Source: Taklimakanibacter lacteus (GTDB lineage Bacteria > Pseudomonadota > Alphaproteobacteria > Rhizobiales > Aestuariivirgaceae). Taken from it: DNA of 64,000 nt. The translations under genes were made by a program, and so were the position numbers. The notes below the pieces were generated by a model. It had not been told where the DNA came from, did not search any database, and saw nothing but the letters and a program-made list of their open reading frames with translations. The stretch covers positions 599,101-663,100 of the forward strand of contig QOZQ01000001.1 in assembly GCA_003576695.1 (NCBI GenBank), read 5' to 3'. How positions within the stretch are numbered: the stretch's first letter is position 1; each line of letters opens with the position of its first letter. Positions 18,018-29,594 of the stretch are shown piece after piece.

Positions 18018-20657
18018 GTGCCGCCTTGCGTGGGTTTGCCGGTTGGGGACATGACAATTCCAGTTGCTGATGCAAGTCAGACCGACGCTCTTGAACGGGA
18101 AAGGCTCCGCCGTCTTGCGCAGTACAAGCTCCTGCGGACAGCGCCGGACCCGGCATTTGACAGCATAGCGAGGATGGCCGCCGATCTGCTCGAGGCCCCG
18201 ATAGCCTATCTCTGCCTGACCGAAGCGAGCCATCATTGGCTCATGGCCCGGATCGGGCTTGATCTGGAGGAGTTGCAGCGCTCAGCCAGCTTGTGCGATC
18301 ACGCGCTGGCGGCTCAGGATGTGCTGGTCGTTCAGGACGCAAGCAAGGATGCTCGCTTTGCCGGCAATCCGCTGGTAGCCGGACCAAGACGGGTCAGGTT
18401 CTATGCGGGTTTTGCTCTGCGGGATGCCGACGGCTTTGCCCTGGGCACTCTTGCTGTTGCGGATGCAGTGCCGCGCCGGATCACCGAACGGCAGAAAGAC
18501 CTCCTGAAAGATCTGGCCGGGATCGCTCTCGACCGAATGGAGCTCCAGAAGGCCAAAACCAACCTGCAGGAGACCGTCGCTGCAACTGAAGCGGCCCGGC
18601 AGGATGCCGTCAGCGACCATGCCGAGCTGCGGCAGGTCATCGAGTGCCTGCCGCAAGCCATCGTGCTCCTGGACGAGCAAAAACGCCTCATTCTGTGGAA
18701 CAGGAACTATGAGGAGATGTTCCCCGAAGCGGCGCCCCATATCCGGCCGGGGGCCAGCATAGAATCGCTCTATCGCAACGCATTCGAAGCAATAAGCGGC
18801 TTTTCCGATCTGGATGAGGCCCGCGCCGAATCGTGGGTGCGGAGCCGGATGGATCGCCTCGACCACAGCGAGTCCTATGTCGAACAGAATGTCGGCGACC
18901 AGCGGTGGATCCGCTACGACCAGCATGTCACCCCGGACCGGAAAAAGGTCTATGTCCGGACCGACGTCACCGATGACCGGAACGCCGCCGAATCGTTTCG
19001 CCTGTTGTTTGAAAGCAACCCGGTGCCGATGTGGGTCGTCGAAAGATCGACGCTGAAGTTCCTGGATGTCAATGCCGCGGCCATCGAGCATTACGGCTAT
19101 ACGCGCGCCCAGTTCCTCAACATGACGTCGCTGGAAATACGGCCTGCCTATGAACGTCAAAGAGCGCTTGATGATGCCGGCAGCAATTTCACCAGGGACA
19201 GTGGAGAAAGCGACTGGATCCACAACAAGGCCGATGGCACGGAAATTCTGGTCAGCAGCTACGCCAGGCCCATCAAATACGGCGGCAAGGAAGCGGCGAT
19301 TGTCTCGGTCGTCGATGTCACCGAACGCCGCAAGCACGATGCGCGCATCAAATACATGGCGGAACACGATGCGCTGACCGGTCTTCCCAACCGGCGGCTG
19401 TTCCTCGAGATGCTCGAGGGCACGTATCTGCAGAGAACGAAGACTCCCGGCCTCTGGTCGGTCATCCTGGTGGATATCGACGACTTCAAGACGATCAATG
19501 ACACGCTCGGTCATTATGTCGGCGACAATCTCATCGTCGCAGTCGCCAACCGGCTGGAAGAAAGCATGGGAGACCGGGGAATTGTCGGCCGCCTCGGTGG
19601 TGACGAGTTCGCGGTGCTGCTGCCGCGGCTCACCGACGCCGCGGACGCTCACGATGCCGCAAACGAACTGGTGCGGGCCTTCGCCGATCCCCTCAAGGTC
19701 CGCGAATACGAGATCCTGGTGGGGGTAAGTGCCGGGCTGGCCACCGGCCTCGACAGCTCGACGGACGTATCCGCCATGCTGAAGAACGCCGACCTTGCCC
19801 TGTACAAGGCAAAGTCGGATGGGCGCGGCGTCTGCCGGGTCTATGAGCCGCATATGTCGCTGCAGATGATCGTGCGCCACGAGATGGAGCGCAACCTGCG
19901 CCAAGCGCTGGCGGAAGGGCAGTTCGACATCCGCTACCAGCCCCTGGTGGATCTTGCGTCCGGCAAGGAAATCGGCTTCGAGGCGCTGCTGCGCTGGAAC
20001 CATCCGGACGAAGGCATGATTGCGCCTGCAACCTTCATCCCGGTTGCTGAGTCGAGCGGATTGATCGTTCCCATCGGCGCCTGGGTGCTCGAGCAGGCTT
20101 GCCAGCTGGGCACCAGCCTGCAGGACCATCTGACGATCGCGGTGAACATATCCCCGGCCCAATTCAAATCGGGCAAGCTGGTCGAGGCCGTGTCCGGCGC
20201 GCTCGCGAAATCGGGCCTCGCGGCTCGGCGGCTCGAGCTTGAAATCACCGAATCCTGCCTGCTCGAGAAAACCTCCGAAACCGTGCAGATCCTGAAGGAC
20301 CTGAAGGCGCTGGGCGTGTCCATCGCGCTCGATGATTTCGGCACCGGCTATTGCGGGCTTGGCTATCTGGGCAGTTTTCCATTCGACAAGATCAAGATCG
20401 ACCAGTCCTTCGTCCGGGACGTCGAGACGACGCGGAAATCGGCGGAATTGTTCCGCGCCGTCATCAATATCGGCCACAGCCTCGGCCTCACGACGCTGGC
20501 CGAGGGCATCGAAACCAAGGAACAGCTCGATTTCCTGCGCGCGCTCGGATGCCAGCAGGGCCAGGGCTTCCTGTTCAGTCCGGCCATTCCGGCGGGTGAA
20601 ATCGCCGCGGAGCTGAGGCTTGCGGGAAATCCTCCCGCCGACAGATATGCCGTCTGA
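18018..20657 (+). CDS. GAF-PAS-PAS-GGDEF-EAL cyclic-di-GMP signalling protein
   Basis: An 879-residue dual-domain c-di-GMP protein without membrane segments. The GAF domain spans about 30-165 and a short coiled coil about 170-200. PAS domains follow at about 205-305 and 325-440, then GGDEF at about 445-605 and EAL at about 620-865. The GGDEF signature is intact (RLGGDEFAVLL) and the substrate-site region DALTGLPNRRLF is present. The inhibitory RxxD site five residues upstream is missing. EAL motifs FEALLRW, EITESCL, DDFGTGY and KIDQSFV are intact, so both cyclase and phosphodiesterase activity are possible. It starts at GTG 18018 (AGG upstream) or ATG 18051. It stands alone after the sulfide locus. 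Confidence 0.88.
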   Translation: MPPCVGLPVGDMTIPVADASQTDALERERLRRLAQYKLLRTAPDPAFDSIARMAADLLEAPIAYLCLTEASHHWLMARIGLDLEELQRSASLCDHALAAQDVLVVQDASKDARFAGNPLVAGPRRVRFYAGFALRDADGFALGTLAVADAVPRRITERQKDLLKDLAGIALDRMELQKAKTNLQETVAATEAARQDAVSDHAELRQVIECLPQAIVLLDEQKRLILWNRNYEEMFPEAAPHIRPGASIESLYRNAFEAISGFSDLDEARAESWVRSRMDRLDHSESYVEQNVGDQRWIRYDQHVTPDRKKVYVRTDVTDDRNAAESFRLLFESNPVPMWVVERSTLKFLDVNAAAIEHYGYTRAQFLNMTSLEIRPAYERQRALDDAGSNFTRDSGESDWIHNKADGTEILVSSYARPIKYGGKEAAIVSVVDVTERRKHDARIKYMAEHDALTGLPNRRLFLEMLEGTYLQRTKTPGLWSVILVDIDDFKTINDTLGHYVGDNLIVAVANRLEESMGDRGIVGRLGGDEFAVLLPRLTDAADAHDAANELVRAFADPLKVREYEILVGVSAGLATGLDSSTDVSAMLKNADLALYKAKSDGRGVCRVYEPHMSLQMIVRHEMERNLRQALAEGQFDIRYQPLVDLASGKEIGFEALLRWNHPDEGMIAPATFIPVAESSGLIVPIGAWVLEQACQLGTSLQDHLTIAVNISPAQFKSGKLVEAVSGALAKSGLAARRLELEITESCLLEKTSETVQILKDLKALGVSIALDDFGTGYCGLGYLGSFPFDKIKIDQSFVRDVETTRKSAELFRAVINIGHSLGLTTLAEGIETKEQLDFLRALGCQQGQGFLFSPAIPAGEIAAELRLAGNPPADRYAV

Positions 20658-20792
20658 CGGTTCGCTACGACCACGATCCGGCGCATTCTGAAGGTAAGTC
20701 GCGCCGGCGAATATGGCGCGCTGATCGCCATGGCCCGCCGTTTCCATCCGGAAATCGTCGCCAAATCATGCCGATAGACCGTCGTCTTCCGT

Positions 20793-21518
20793 TCAGATGT
20801 CGAAAGCACTCGGCAGGATGACCACGTCGCGGATGGTCACGGTACGTGGGCGCGTCAACATGAACAGAACGGCCTCAGCGACCTCCTTTGGCTCGATAAG
20901 GCCGCCTGACTCCTTTGCTTTGCGAAGGTTTTCCTCCGGCCAATCTTTCAGGAGGGCACTGATGACCGGGCCGGGAGAAACGGAGCCGACACGAATGCCG
21001 TGCTTCAGGAGCTGACGGCGCATCGTCTGCACGAAGCATGTCATGGCCCATTTCGACGCCGAGTAGACGGGCTCCCACGGGACCGGGAAATGACCCGCGA
21101 CGGAGCTCGTCACGATAATGTCACCCGAGCCGCGCTCGATCATATGCGGAGCGACGGTGTGGACATTCTTCATGACCGCGTTCACGTTCAGATTGAGCAT
21201 GCGATCGATGGCGTCGAGATTCGTTTCGGTCAGGTCGCCGCCGATATAGGTCCCCGCATTGGCATGCAGGATGTCGAGGCGGCCGGCCTTGGCGAGCACG
21301 CCATCGAGAAGGGAAGCGCAGCTTTCGGGCTTGAGAAGATCGATAATGAGCGGAACTGCGCGATCGCCGAGCCGGCCGCAAACCCGGTCAAGCGCCTCGG
21401 CATCGCGATCGACCAGCACGACGGTCGCCCCTGCGTTGATCATTGCCTCGGTCGAGGCAAGACCGATCCCCGAAGCTGCGCCGGTGACGGCGGCGACCTT
21501 ACCCTGCAACTCGTTCAT
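20793..21518 (-). CDS. Short-chain dehydrogenase (polyol 2-dehydrogenase-like)
   Basis: A 241-residue classical SDR. The cofactor site is TGAASGIG, the NAG motif is HANAGTYIGG, the catalytic Ser is in IIVTSSVAGH and the active-site pair is YSASK. Asp in VVLVDRD predicts NAD preference. Similarity is to ribitol/galactitol 2-dehydrogenases. With the neighbouring epimerase, kinase and GatZ-type gene it probably oxidises a hexitol or pentitol to a ketose. The start at 21518 has an excellent Shine-Dalgarno (AGGAGGAG in gene sense); the open frame further upstream overlaps the next gene. It is last in the leftward operon, 47 bases after the GatZ-like gene. Confidence 0.85.
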   Translation of the reverse strand: MNELQGKVAAVTGAASGIGLASTEAMINAGATVVLVDRDAEALDRVCGRLGDRAVPLIIDLLKPESCASLLDGVLAKAGRLDILHANAGTYIGGDLTETNLDAIDRMLNLNVNAVMKNVHTVAPHMIERGSGDIIVTSSVAGHFPVPWEPVYSASKWAMTCFVQTMRRQLLKHGIRVGSVSPGPVISALLKDWPEENLRKAKESGGLIEPKEVAEAVLFMLTRPRTVTIRDVVILPSAFDI

Positions 21519-21565
21519 GTTTCTCCTCCTTTGAATGCAACGACAACCATGTTGCGTCTTTGGTG

Positions 21566-22843
21566 TCAGTCTGATGCGCCGCAGGCGGCGCGATAGGCTG
21601 CGAGGCTTTGAGTAATGCGCCAGACCAGCAGAGCTTCCGGATCGAAAGGTGCGTCGGCGAATGCTTCCGCTTCGGGCATATGCTGCCAGAAGAGGGGCAG
21701 GGGAATACTCTGCCCCTTCAGGGTGGTCATGAGGCGGTCGACAGCGAGTTGAGCCTGCGGGGATGCCCAGTAATACCTGATCCGGTCGGAGAGCGAATAA
21801 TGCCGCAGCACACGCTTCTCGTCTTCGGTCCCTGAATAGTGCCGGTCCCAGTTTTGCGGCTGCGACAGCATCAGGCCTTCCATCGCTGCAGGAAGCGGGC
21901 ACTCGCCGTATTCCGCGACGAGGTCTGATGCCATGAGATCAAGCGCATAGAGCGCCTGGCGCAGAACGAAGGTCAATTCCGGGCCGACCTTCAGGATCGG
22001 AAAGCCGTCTGCAACCAGTTCGGCAAGGGGATGGGCGCCCTGATAGTCCGTCGAATGCGCCTCGAAGACGAACTGGGGCTCATCGTCGAGCACACGCATC
22101 AGGTCGGCCGTCCTTGTGCGGTCATATCTGATGACATTCCGGTTGCCGAATTCCACGCCCGGCTGCACGACAAGGCCGATCGCGCGGGCAAAGGCGTCCG
22201 AAAGCCCTGAATCTGCGAAGATCCGGCGATGAACTTCGATGGTCTGCCGGGCGGCGGCGGGCGAGGTGGGCTCGATCGCCGTCAGCATGTGGTCGGCGCC
22301 GCCGGGAGGCGGAACTTCGGTCCCAATGACATAGAGGGGCATCATGCCGCCGGTCCGGCGTGCAGCGGCCTCGGCAGCCATGGCAAGCTTGGCGGCTCGC
22401 CGGGCAGTCGTTTCATCATCGAGCGCGGCGGGCTCGCCGGCGCAGCCCATGGAGGCATCAAGGTGGATCTTGCGGAAGCCGGCTGCGACATAGTCCGCAA
22501 CCATCCTTTCGGCCTCGGCCAGGGCGTCGGCGGCCGGCCGGTCGCGCCATGGATTGGGCCCCAGATGGTCCCCTCCGAGGACGATCAGATCCCCGGGGCA
22601 GTGCTCTTCGAGTGCCAATTGGCTGACAAGTGCTGCGAAATCGGCCGGTCGCATTCCGGTGTAGCCACCGAGGTGGTTGACCTGATTGCAGGTCGCTTCG
22701 ATGAGAACCGTGCTTGCGGTCTCCTTGCCGTGGCGCAAGGCGGCACGCAAAACCGCCGGATGGGCTGAACAGACGGAGGTGATGCCTTTCGGCGTGCCGC
22801 GGCGCCTCAGGGCAGCCAGGTCCTCGAGGCGCACCGGCATCAC
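21566..22843 (-). CDS. GatZ/KbaZ family protein, probable tagatose-6-phosphate 4-epimerase
   Basis: A 425-residue member of the GatZ/KbaZ family (PF08013), with [48 protein letters not shown] and [11 protein letters not shown] segments. In enterobacteria GatZ/KbaZ is described as the non-catalytic partner of a tagatose-bisphosphate aldolase. In Agrobacterium a member of this family was shown to epimerise tagatose 6-phosphate to fructose 6-phosphate. No GatY/KbaY aldolase lies nearby while a PfkB kinase overlaps directly, which favours the epimerase role here. It overlaps the kinase stop by four bases. Confidence 0.88.
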   Translation of the reverse strand: MMPVRLEDLAALRRRGTPKGITSVCSAHPAVLRAALRHGKETASTVLIEATCNQVNHLGGYTGMRPADFAALVSQLALEEHCPGDLIVLGGDHLGPNPWRDRPAADALAEAERMVADYVAAGFRKIHLDASMGCAGEPAALDDETTARRAAKLAMAAEAAARRTGGMMPLYVIGTEVPPPGGADHMLTAIEPTSPAAARQTIEVHRRIFADSGLSDAFARAIGLVVQPGVEFGNRNVIRYDRTRTADLMRVLDDEPQFVFEAHSTDYQGAHPLAELVADGFPILKVGPELTFVLRQALYALDLMASDLVAEYGECPLPAAMEGLMLSQPQNWDRHYSGTEDEKRVLRHYSLSDRIRYYWASPQAQLAVDRLMTTLKGQSIPLPLFWQHMPEAEAFADAPFDPEALLVWRITQSLAAYRAACGASD

Positions 22844-23820
22844 GGCTTCCGCGGCGTTTGAGCGATGAAGCTGTCGAGTTCGCCGCGGGTGCCGGCTCCC
22901 TCCATCGGACCGCGGACCGTGACGTTGCGGGCGCCGGCGGCGCTGGCATAGGTGATGGACTGCGCCACCGACATGCCCAGGCGCCGGCAGGCAAGATAGG
23001 CTCCGCCAAAGCAGTCGCCGGCTCCCGTCGGATCGACTTCTGTCACGAGAAAGGCGGGGGAGTCGATCCGCGCGCCGTCGCGGCTGAAACAGGTTGCGCC
23101 TTCCGCCCCCCGCTTGAGGACGATTTCCTTGATGCCGCGCTCGAAGAGCCGTTGGATCGCGATCTCTTCCCCATCGGCCCCGGCCGCGCGTTCAAGCTCC
23201 TCGCCGGAAGGCAGAAGGAGATCCGCCATCGACACAAGCCGGGAAAAGCGCTCTTCGGTGACCTGGTCCAGCCTGAGCTCCTTGCGGATATTCGGGTCGA
23301 CCGACAGCGTGCCGCCGCGCTTCTTCACGATCCGAACCGCCTCGTCGATCACCTCGCACGCGCTCGACATTGACAGGGCAGTTCCCATCACATGCAGGTG
23401 CCCGCTGCGCCCGATCAGATCGCGCACGCCCTGCGTCCAGCCGAAGCGAGCGGCCGCGGATTTGGCGATATTGTAGACGAAGTCCCGCGAACCATCCGGC
23501 CGGTAGCGGACGAAGGCGCTCCCCGTCGGGAAATCGGGATCGATGGTGATGGCCGAAACATCGACGCCATCGCGCTGGAGCCGCTCGATATTGACACGTC
23601 CGAAGTCGTCATCGCCGACGGCGCCGACCATGGCGGCATTGCCGCCGATGCGGCCGCATTGGTCGATGAAGATCGCGGGAGCGCCGCTCGGGTAAGGGCC
23701 GATCAGGGGCTGGGCCTCAAGAAAGCCGACACCGGTGCTCGTCGCCACGATCTCCACGAGGATTTCTCCCACGCAGACGGTCGGACCCAACTCGTCCGGA
23801 GAGAGCACAGGCGTGGTCAT
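22840..23820 (-). CDS. PfkB-family sugar kinase, probable tagatose kinase
   Basis: A 326-residue ribokinase/PfkB-fold kinase. It carries the N-terminal glycine pair region [13 protein letters not shown] and the C-terminal signature [15 protein letters not shown] with the catalytic Asp. [20 protein letters not shown] is in the substrate lid region. From context the likely reaction is ATP-dependent phosphorylation of D-tagatose (or a related ketose) at C6, feeding the overlapping GatZ-like enzyme. A fructokinase or KDG kinase cannot be ruled out by motifs. The start overlaps the ROK regulator stop by four bases. Confidence 0.85.
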   Translation of the reverse strand: MTTPVLSPDELGPTVCVGEILVEIVATSTGVGFLEAQPLIGPYPSGAPAIFIDQCGRIGGNAAMVGAVGDDDFGRVNIERLQRDGVDVSAITIDPDFPTGSAFVRYRPDGSRDFVYNIAKSAAARFGWTQGVRDLIGRSGHLHVMGTALSMSSACEVIDEAVRIVKKRGGTLSVDPNIRKELRLDQVTEERFSRLVSMADLLLPSGEELERAAGADGEEIAIQRLFERGIKEIVLKRGAEGATCFSRDGARIDSPAFLVTEVDPTGAGDCFGGAYLACRRLGMSVAQSITYASAAGARNVTVRGPMEGAGTRGELDSFIAQTPRKP

Positions 23821-25082
23821 GCGCGTTCGCTGCCGCCGGATTGAGCCAGGGCCTCCTCGCGGGCAATCGGTCTGGCCGGCACATCGTCCTCGCCGGCAAA
23901 ATCCTGGTTCTCCAAGGACATGAAGCGCTGGTGAAGGAGGCAGGCGGCGCCGAAGGCCGAGCCCAGCTCCGCATACTCATCGACCACGATCTCCGGGGCC
24001 GGAAACGCGATGGTCTGGCCTTCGGCCATGTGCGCGGCAACACGTGCCGCGACCATCGGATAAAGGGGCGCGACAGAGCCTCCGAACACGATCCTGTCGG
24101 GATCGATGAGGCGGCAAGCCTGCGCCAGCGCGTAAGCCAGGTTCCGGGCCCACTCATCTGCGATTGTGACGGCCGCGGGTACGCGATCGCGAACTTCCGA
24201 CAGGAATGCCGGAAAGTCCGCGTCGCTGCGCCCGGTCGCCTGGCGATAATGAAGAACAAGCCACTCGCGCCCGATCAGCCGTTCGAGCTCCTGCCTGCCG
24301 CTGCCGGGAACCAGCATATGGCCGATCTCGCCGGCGAGGCCGTGGCCACCGCGGAAGAGCTTGCCGTCGATGAGAATGCCGCCACCGACGCCAGTCTCCA
24401 TATTCAGGAACAGGGTGACGCCGGAACGGTCCCGTTTGTAGCCGTCACCGATGGCGAAGGCGTTGGCGTCGTTCTCGACGACGATGGGGACGGGGACGGG
24501 AAGCTCATTGCGGGCAATCTGGGCGAGATCGACATTCTTCCAGCCCATGAGGGGGGCAAGGGTCACAAAGCCGTTTGATGCGATGTGCCCCGGAACGGAC
24601 AGGCCCACTCCCTTGCACCGATTGGCCGTCTGTGCATCGAGACCTTCGAAAGCCAGGCGAATGGCGAGACGGACGGCCTCCTCCACGGTGGCGGTCAGCG
24701 CATCGAACGGAGAGGTCCGGCGCAACAGCACCCTGCCGCGAAGGTCGATCTGAACGGCCGTGATATGCTCGACGCCGATCTCGAGCCCGACAAAGAACGC
24801 CGCTTCCGGCACGAGCTCGAGCATGATGCCCGGGCGGCCGGCCTTCGCCTGCTCTTCGCGGGGCGCCACAGGATCGCCCACTTCGCGCACGAGGCCGCTC
24901 TCGGTCAACTGGGTCACGATCTGCCCAGAGGACGAGCGGTTGAGTCCCAGCTTGCGCGCCAGATCGGCCCGGCTCATGCAACCATAGGCGTGAAGGCATT
25001 GCAGCGCCGCTACGATGTTGTTTTGCCTGATCCGGCGGGGAGAGCTGCCCGGGGGAATGAAGTAGTTCACATCTGGCCTCAA
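23817..25082 (-). CDS. ROK-family transcriptional regulator
   Basis: A 421-residue NagC/XylR-type ROK repressor. An N-terminal winged helix-turn-helix ([20 protein letters not shown], about 36-60) precedes a ROK sugar-binding/kinase-like domain with [14 protein letters not shown] and [29 protein letters not shown] motifs. The usual ROK zinc motif (CxCGxxGC) is missing: after [12 protein letters not shown] there are no cysteines. It probably senses the sugar of this locus and controls the divergent promoters at 26021-26323. The predicted start is TTG 25082; GTG 25070 is an alternative. It overlaps the kinase gene. Confidence 0.87.
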   Translation of the reverse strand: MRPDVNYFIPPGSSPRRIRQNNIVAALQCLHAYGCMSRADLARKLGLNRSSSGQIVTQLTESGLVREVGDPVAPREEQAKAGRPGIMLELVPEAAFFVGLEIGVEHITAVQIDLRGRVLLRRTSPFDALTATVEEAVRLAIRLAFEGLDAQTANRCKGVGLSVPGHIASNGFVTLAPLMGWKNVDLAQIARNELPVPVPIVVENDANAFAIGDGYKRDRSGVTLFLNMETGVGGGILIDGKLFRGGHGLAGEIGHMLVPGSGRQELERLIGREWLVLHYRQATGRSDADFPAFLSEVRDRVPAAVTIADEWARNLAYALAQACRLIDPDRIVFGGSVAPLYPMVAARVAAHMAEGQTIAFPAPEIVVDEYAELGSAFGAACLLHQRFMSLENQDFAGEDDVPARPIAREEALAQSGGSERA

Positions 25083-25135
25083 TAGATCGACCTGCTCAGT
25101 TCCGCCATGGACCTGAAAGGCTGGTCAGGACTATT

Positions 25136-26020
25136 TCAGGGCCGTGCACTTGTCGCACGCCGCCGCTTCGCCTCGTCCATCTTCAGTTCAATGAACTTCC
25201 TGGCATGGGCGGCAAGCGGATCATTGTCGGTCCAGGTGTCGCGCCAGATCGCACAGGCGAGCGACAATCCTTCGTCGACCACGGTCGTCGAGAAGCTCTC
25301 GAACACGACGTCGCGCTTGTAGTCGATGTCCAGCAGCGCATCGAAGATGAGATCGAAGTTGATCACCCCGTCACCCAGGAAGCCGCGGTTGCTTTCACCG
25401 ATGTGAAAATAGCCGAGCTTGTCTCCGGCCAGACGGATCGCGGCAGCCGGGTTGGCCTCTTCGATATTCATATGGAACGTGTCGAGATGCAGGCGGACAT
25501 GGTCCGAGCCCGTGTCTCCAATGAACTTCAGGCCCTGTGCCGTGGTGTTCAGGAGGTTCGTTTCAAAGCGGTTCACCACTTCAAGGACGAGGTCGACACC
25601 GCAGCTCTTCGCCAGCTCCGCGGTTTCGGCGATGGCGGCGGCGCTGTTGTCCCAGCCGCGTTTGGTCGGCTGGCGATTGTACTTGGTATGGGCCGAGTAG
25701 AGGATTCCACCGAGCTTGTTGCCGCCGATGTCGCGAACCGCCCGTACCGCATCTGCGAGCATTGTCTTGCCGGCAGCAACCACGCCCGGATCCTCACTCG
25801 AAACGTCGCGATCGAGGGGCAAGCCCATCGTCACGCCGATCTCGACATCGAGCGACTGTGCGAGCTTCGCCAGCCGGCCGAGGTCGAACTTCTCGGGGCG
25901 AAGATAGGCGAACTCGATGGTCCGATAGCCGTGCTCGGCCGACTTCCTAAGGGCCATCTCCAACCCGTCCTGGGTTTGGCCGCCTGTCCATACAAATGAG
26001 TGGATACCCAGCCGACGCAT
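25136..26020 (-). CDS. Ketose 3-epimerase-like TIM-barrel protein
   Basis: A 294-residue sugar phosphate isomerase/epimerase (AP endonuclease 2-like TIM barrel), closest in pattern to D-tagatose/L-ribulose 3-epimerases. Metal ligands appear as the Glu in VLEVVNRFE, the Asp-His region LHLDTFHMNIEE, the His in GYFHIGESNRG and the Glu in VVFESF. It would interconvert ketoses at C3, for example tagatose and sorbose. It is the first gene of the leftward operon and faces the ABC transporter operon across the divergent promoter region. Confidence 0.83.
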   Translation of the reverse strand: MRRLGIHSFVWTGGQTQDGLEMALRKSAEHGYRTIEFAYLRPEKFDLGRLAKLAQSLDVEIGVTMGLPLDRDVSSEDPGVVAAGKTMLADAVRAVRDIGGNKLGGILYSAHTKYNRQPTKRGWDNSAAAIAETAELAKSCGVDLVLEVVNRFETNLLNTTAQGLKFIGDTGSDHVRLHLDTFHMNIEEANPAAAIRLAGDKLGYFHIGESNRGFLGDGVINFDLIFDALLDIDYKRDVVFESFSTTVVDEGLSLACAIWRDTWTDNDPLAAHARKFIELKMDEAKRRRATSARP

Positions 26021-26323
26021 CGCTCAACTCTCCCGCAAGCGCATGTTTGTTCGAGACAGAGCTATTCGCATTTGGTGGGCAATGCAACAAATAAGTTCTG
26101 GCACGAAAAACAGACGATCGAAGCAGAGAAGCCATCTCGCATTGCAGCATTCCTATTTTCGCTTGATTCAGGTGCGTTTCGCCCTGCCGCACGAAACGGT
26201 GTTTCGCGGGTGCAATAGAGATATATTTGCATGGTGTCACAACAAATATTGCGCCAATCGACTTTCTCCTATATAGCCGCTGGTATGGCGAGAATGCTCG
26301 CCATCAAAAATGGGAGGATCGAA
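26021..26323. promoter_or_regulatory. Divergent control region of the hexitol locus
   Basis: This 303-base AT-enriched spacer separates the leftward catabolic operon from the rightward ABC operon and must contain both promoters. A perfect hairpin-type palindrome, CGAAAC-GGT-GTTTCG, at 26192-26206 is the best operator candidate, presumably for the ROK protein. A strong ribosome-binding site, AAAATGGGAGGA at 26307-26318, precedes the solute-binding-protein ATG; the identical 12 bases precede the glycerol solute-binding-protein gene at 57597-57608. No convincing coding frame lies here. Confidence 0.6.
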
Positions 26324-27757
<1,434 letters not shown>

Positions 27758-27779
27758 GGGTCTCCTCCCTGACCCACTG

Positions 27780-27809
27780 CGGGCCGTCCTGCGTGGCGGC
27801 CCGTTTTTT
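27780..27809 (+). terminator. Attenuating terminator after the solute-binding-protein gene
   Basis: CGGGCCG and CGGCCCG arms around a 10-base loop are followed by six T residues, 23 bases after the stop. The permease genes continue on the same strand 54 bases later. It is therefore likely a partial terminator that lowers permease expression relative to the binding protein. Confidence 0.75.
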
Positions 27810-27863
27810 CTGGCTTCATTCGGCGAGATATCATCCATGTCCTCGCAATCGGTGGATTAGGCC

Positions 27864-28745
27864 ATGCATTCCAAGAAGCTGGGCTGGCTGCTGCTTGCCC
27901 CTACCTTGCTGATCCTTGGTCTCTTCGGCATTTTTCCATTTCTCTATGTCGTGTGGGTATCTTTCCACGAATGGAATCCCTTCGCGGCGAACCCTGCGAA
28001 GATCTTCAACTGGGCCGCCAATTACCGGAAGCTGGTCTTCGACGCGCAGTTCCTCGCGTCCCTCGGCGTCACCATGGCCTTCGTCTTCTTCGCGGTCGTC
28101 TCCGAGGTGATCATCGGCTATTTGCTGGCCCAGGCCTTCATGAAGGACTTTCCCGGCCGGGCCTTCTTCCGCACCATTCACACGCTGCCACTGATCATGG
28201 CGCCGATCATCGTCGGCTCGATCTGGAAATTGATGACCACGCCGTCGATCGGCATCATTCCGTATATGCTGAAGCACACGGTCGGCTTCGACCTGAATAT
28301 CGGCACCAGCGCCGTGGCCGCCTTCGCAATCACGGTCATCATGGATATCTGGCACTGGACGCCGCTGGTGACCCTGACGCTGATCGCGGCTCTCGTATCG
28401 CTGCCTTCCGAGCCTTTCGAGCAGGCGCAGATCGATGGCGCCAACAAGCGCCAGATCTTCTGGCATCTCACCCTGCCGATGATCCGGCCCGCGCTGATCG
28501 CCACCGTCTTCATCCGGTTGATGGACGCCATGCGAACCGTCGACGAGGTGCTGATGCTCACCGGCGGCGGGCCAGGCTCAGCCACCCGCTATGTGGGCGT
28601 GCACATCTTCAGGGAAGTCTTTCCGCGAACGAACTACGGTTACGGATCGGCCGTGTCGGTCATCGTCCTCTATCTGACCATCGTGATCTGCTGGCTTCTC
28701 TATGTCAGCCTGATCGCGCCGCGCACCAGGAAAGGGTCAAGCTGA
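27864..28745 (+). CDS. ABC sugar/polyol transporter permease 1 (MalF-like)
   Basis: A 293-residue inner-membrane permease with six predicted segments, the first at about 7-28 (GWLLLAPTLLILGLFGIFPF). The EAA-type coupling loop is FEQAQIDGANKRQIFWHLTL. TGGGPGSAT near the C-terminus is typical of the MalF/UgpA group. The stop overlaps the ATG of permease 2 by one base (TGATG). Confidence 0.92.
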   Translation: MHSKKLGWLLLAPTLLILGLFGIFPFLYVVWVSFHEWNPFAANPAKIFNWAANYRKLVFDAQFLASLGVTMAFVFFAVVSEVIIGYLLAQAFMKDFPGRAFFRTIHTLPLIMAPIIVGSIWKLMTTPSIGIIPYMLKHTVGFDLNIGTSAVAAFAITVIMDIWHWTPLVTLTLIAALVSLPSEPFEQAQIDGANKRQIFWHLTLPMIRPALIATVFIRLMDAMRTVDEVLMLTGGGPGSATRYVGVHIFREVFPRTNYGYGSAVSVIVLYLTIVICWLLYVSLIAPRTRKGSS

Positions 28746-29590
28746 TGAAGCTCATGAGGCGCCACAGGTCCTGGCTTTCCGTCCTGTTCTGGATTGCCAT
28801 CAGCTTTGTCACGCTCTTCCCGATCTACTGGCTCTTCGTCATATCGGTGAAGCCTGCCGTCGAGCTGTTTTCGACGCCCGAACTTCTGCTGAGGAACGTC
28901 TACTGGCAGAACTATATCGACGTTCTGAACAATCCGACATTGCGCGGATATATGCTCAACTCGCTGATCATTTCGTCCTGCAACGCCGTTCTGGTGACGA
29001 CGCTCGGATTCCTGGCGTGCTATGCGCTGACGCGCTTCGATTTGCCGGGAAAGGAGAGCATTTTCTTCTGGACGATCACCAACCGCATGGCGCCACCGGC
29101 GGTTTTCCTGCTGCCGCTCTTCCTGCTCCTGACACAAGTGTACCGGATCGGCGATTTCAAGCTCGCCGATTCACGGATCGGCATGATCCTGGTCTATTGC
29201 ACCTTCAACCTGCCCTTTGCCATCTGGACTTTGCGTCCTACCCTGGATGCCATTCCCAGGGAGCTCGACGAAGCAGCCTATGTCGATGGCGCGAGCCCCT
29301 GGACGGTCATTTCCGACATCGTCTTCCCGCTGGCGCGTCCGGGCGTCGCCGTGACGCTGATCCTGACATGGGTCTTTGCCTGGAATGAGTATCTGCTGGC
29401 GGCGACGCTGACGAACTTCAATGCGCGGACGCTCACCACCGGCTTGTCCGAATATGTGACCACGACGGGAACGGCGTGGGGGATCATGGCGGCGATTTCG
29501 GTGTTCACGCTGATCCCGGCCTTGATCGTCTTCAGCCTGGTGCAGAAGCATATCGTCGCGGGCCTGACCTTCGGCGCGGTGAAAGGCTGA
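28745..29590 (+). CDS. ABC sugar/polyol transporter permease 2 (MalG-like)
   Basis: A 281-residue permease with six predicted segments and the EAA loop LDEAAYVDGASPWTVISDIV. The segment IFFWTITNRMAPPAVFLLP is nearly shared with GlpQ at 62728-63528 (LFFWLLTNRMAPPAVFALP), so the two transporters are related. No ATPase gene follows; a 68-aa membrane protein gene comes next after 4 bases. The start is ATG 28745, one base overlapping permease 1. Confidence 0.92.
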   Translation: MKLMRRHRSWLSVLFWIAISFVTLFPIYWLFVISVKPAVELFSTPELLLRNVYWQNYIDVLNNPTLRGYMLNSLIISSCNAVLVTTLGFLACYALTRFDLPGKESIFFWTITNRMAPPAVFLLPLFLLLTQVYRIGDFKLADSRIGMILVYCTFNLPFAIWTLRPTLDAIPRELDEAAYVDGASPWTVISDIVFPLARPGVAVTLILTWVFAWNEYLLAATLTNFNARTLTTGLSEYVTTTGTAWGIMAAISVFTLIPALIVFSLVQKHIVAGLTFGAVKG

Positions 29591-29594
29591 TCCC

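Noticed and set aside
18282..20747. Long minus-strand frame opposite the GAF-PAS-GGDEF-EAL gene
   Set aside because: Antisense of a clearly recognised gene in a high-GC genome; no recognisable domain.
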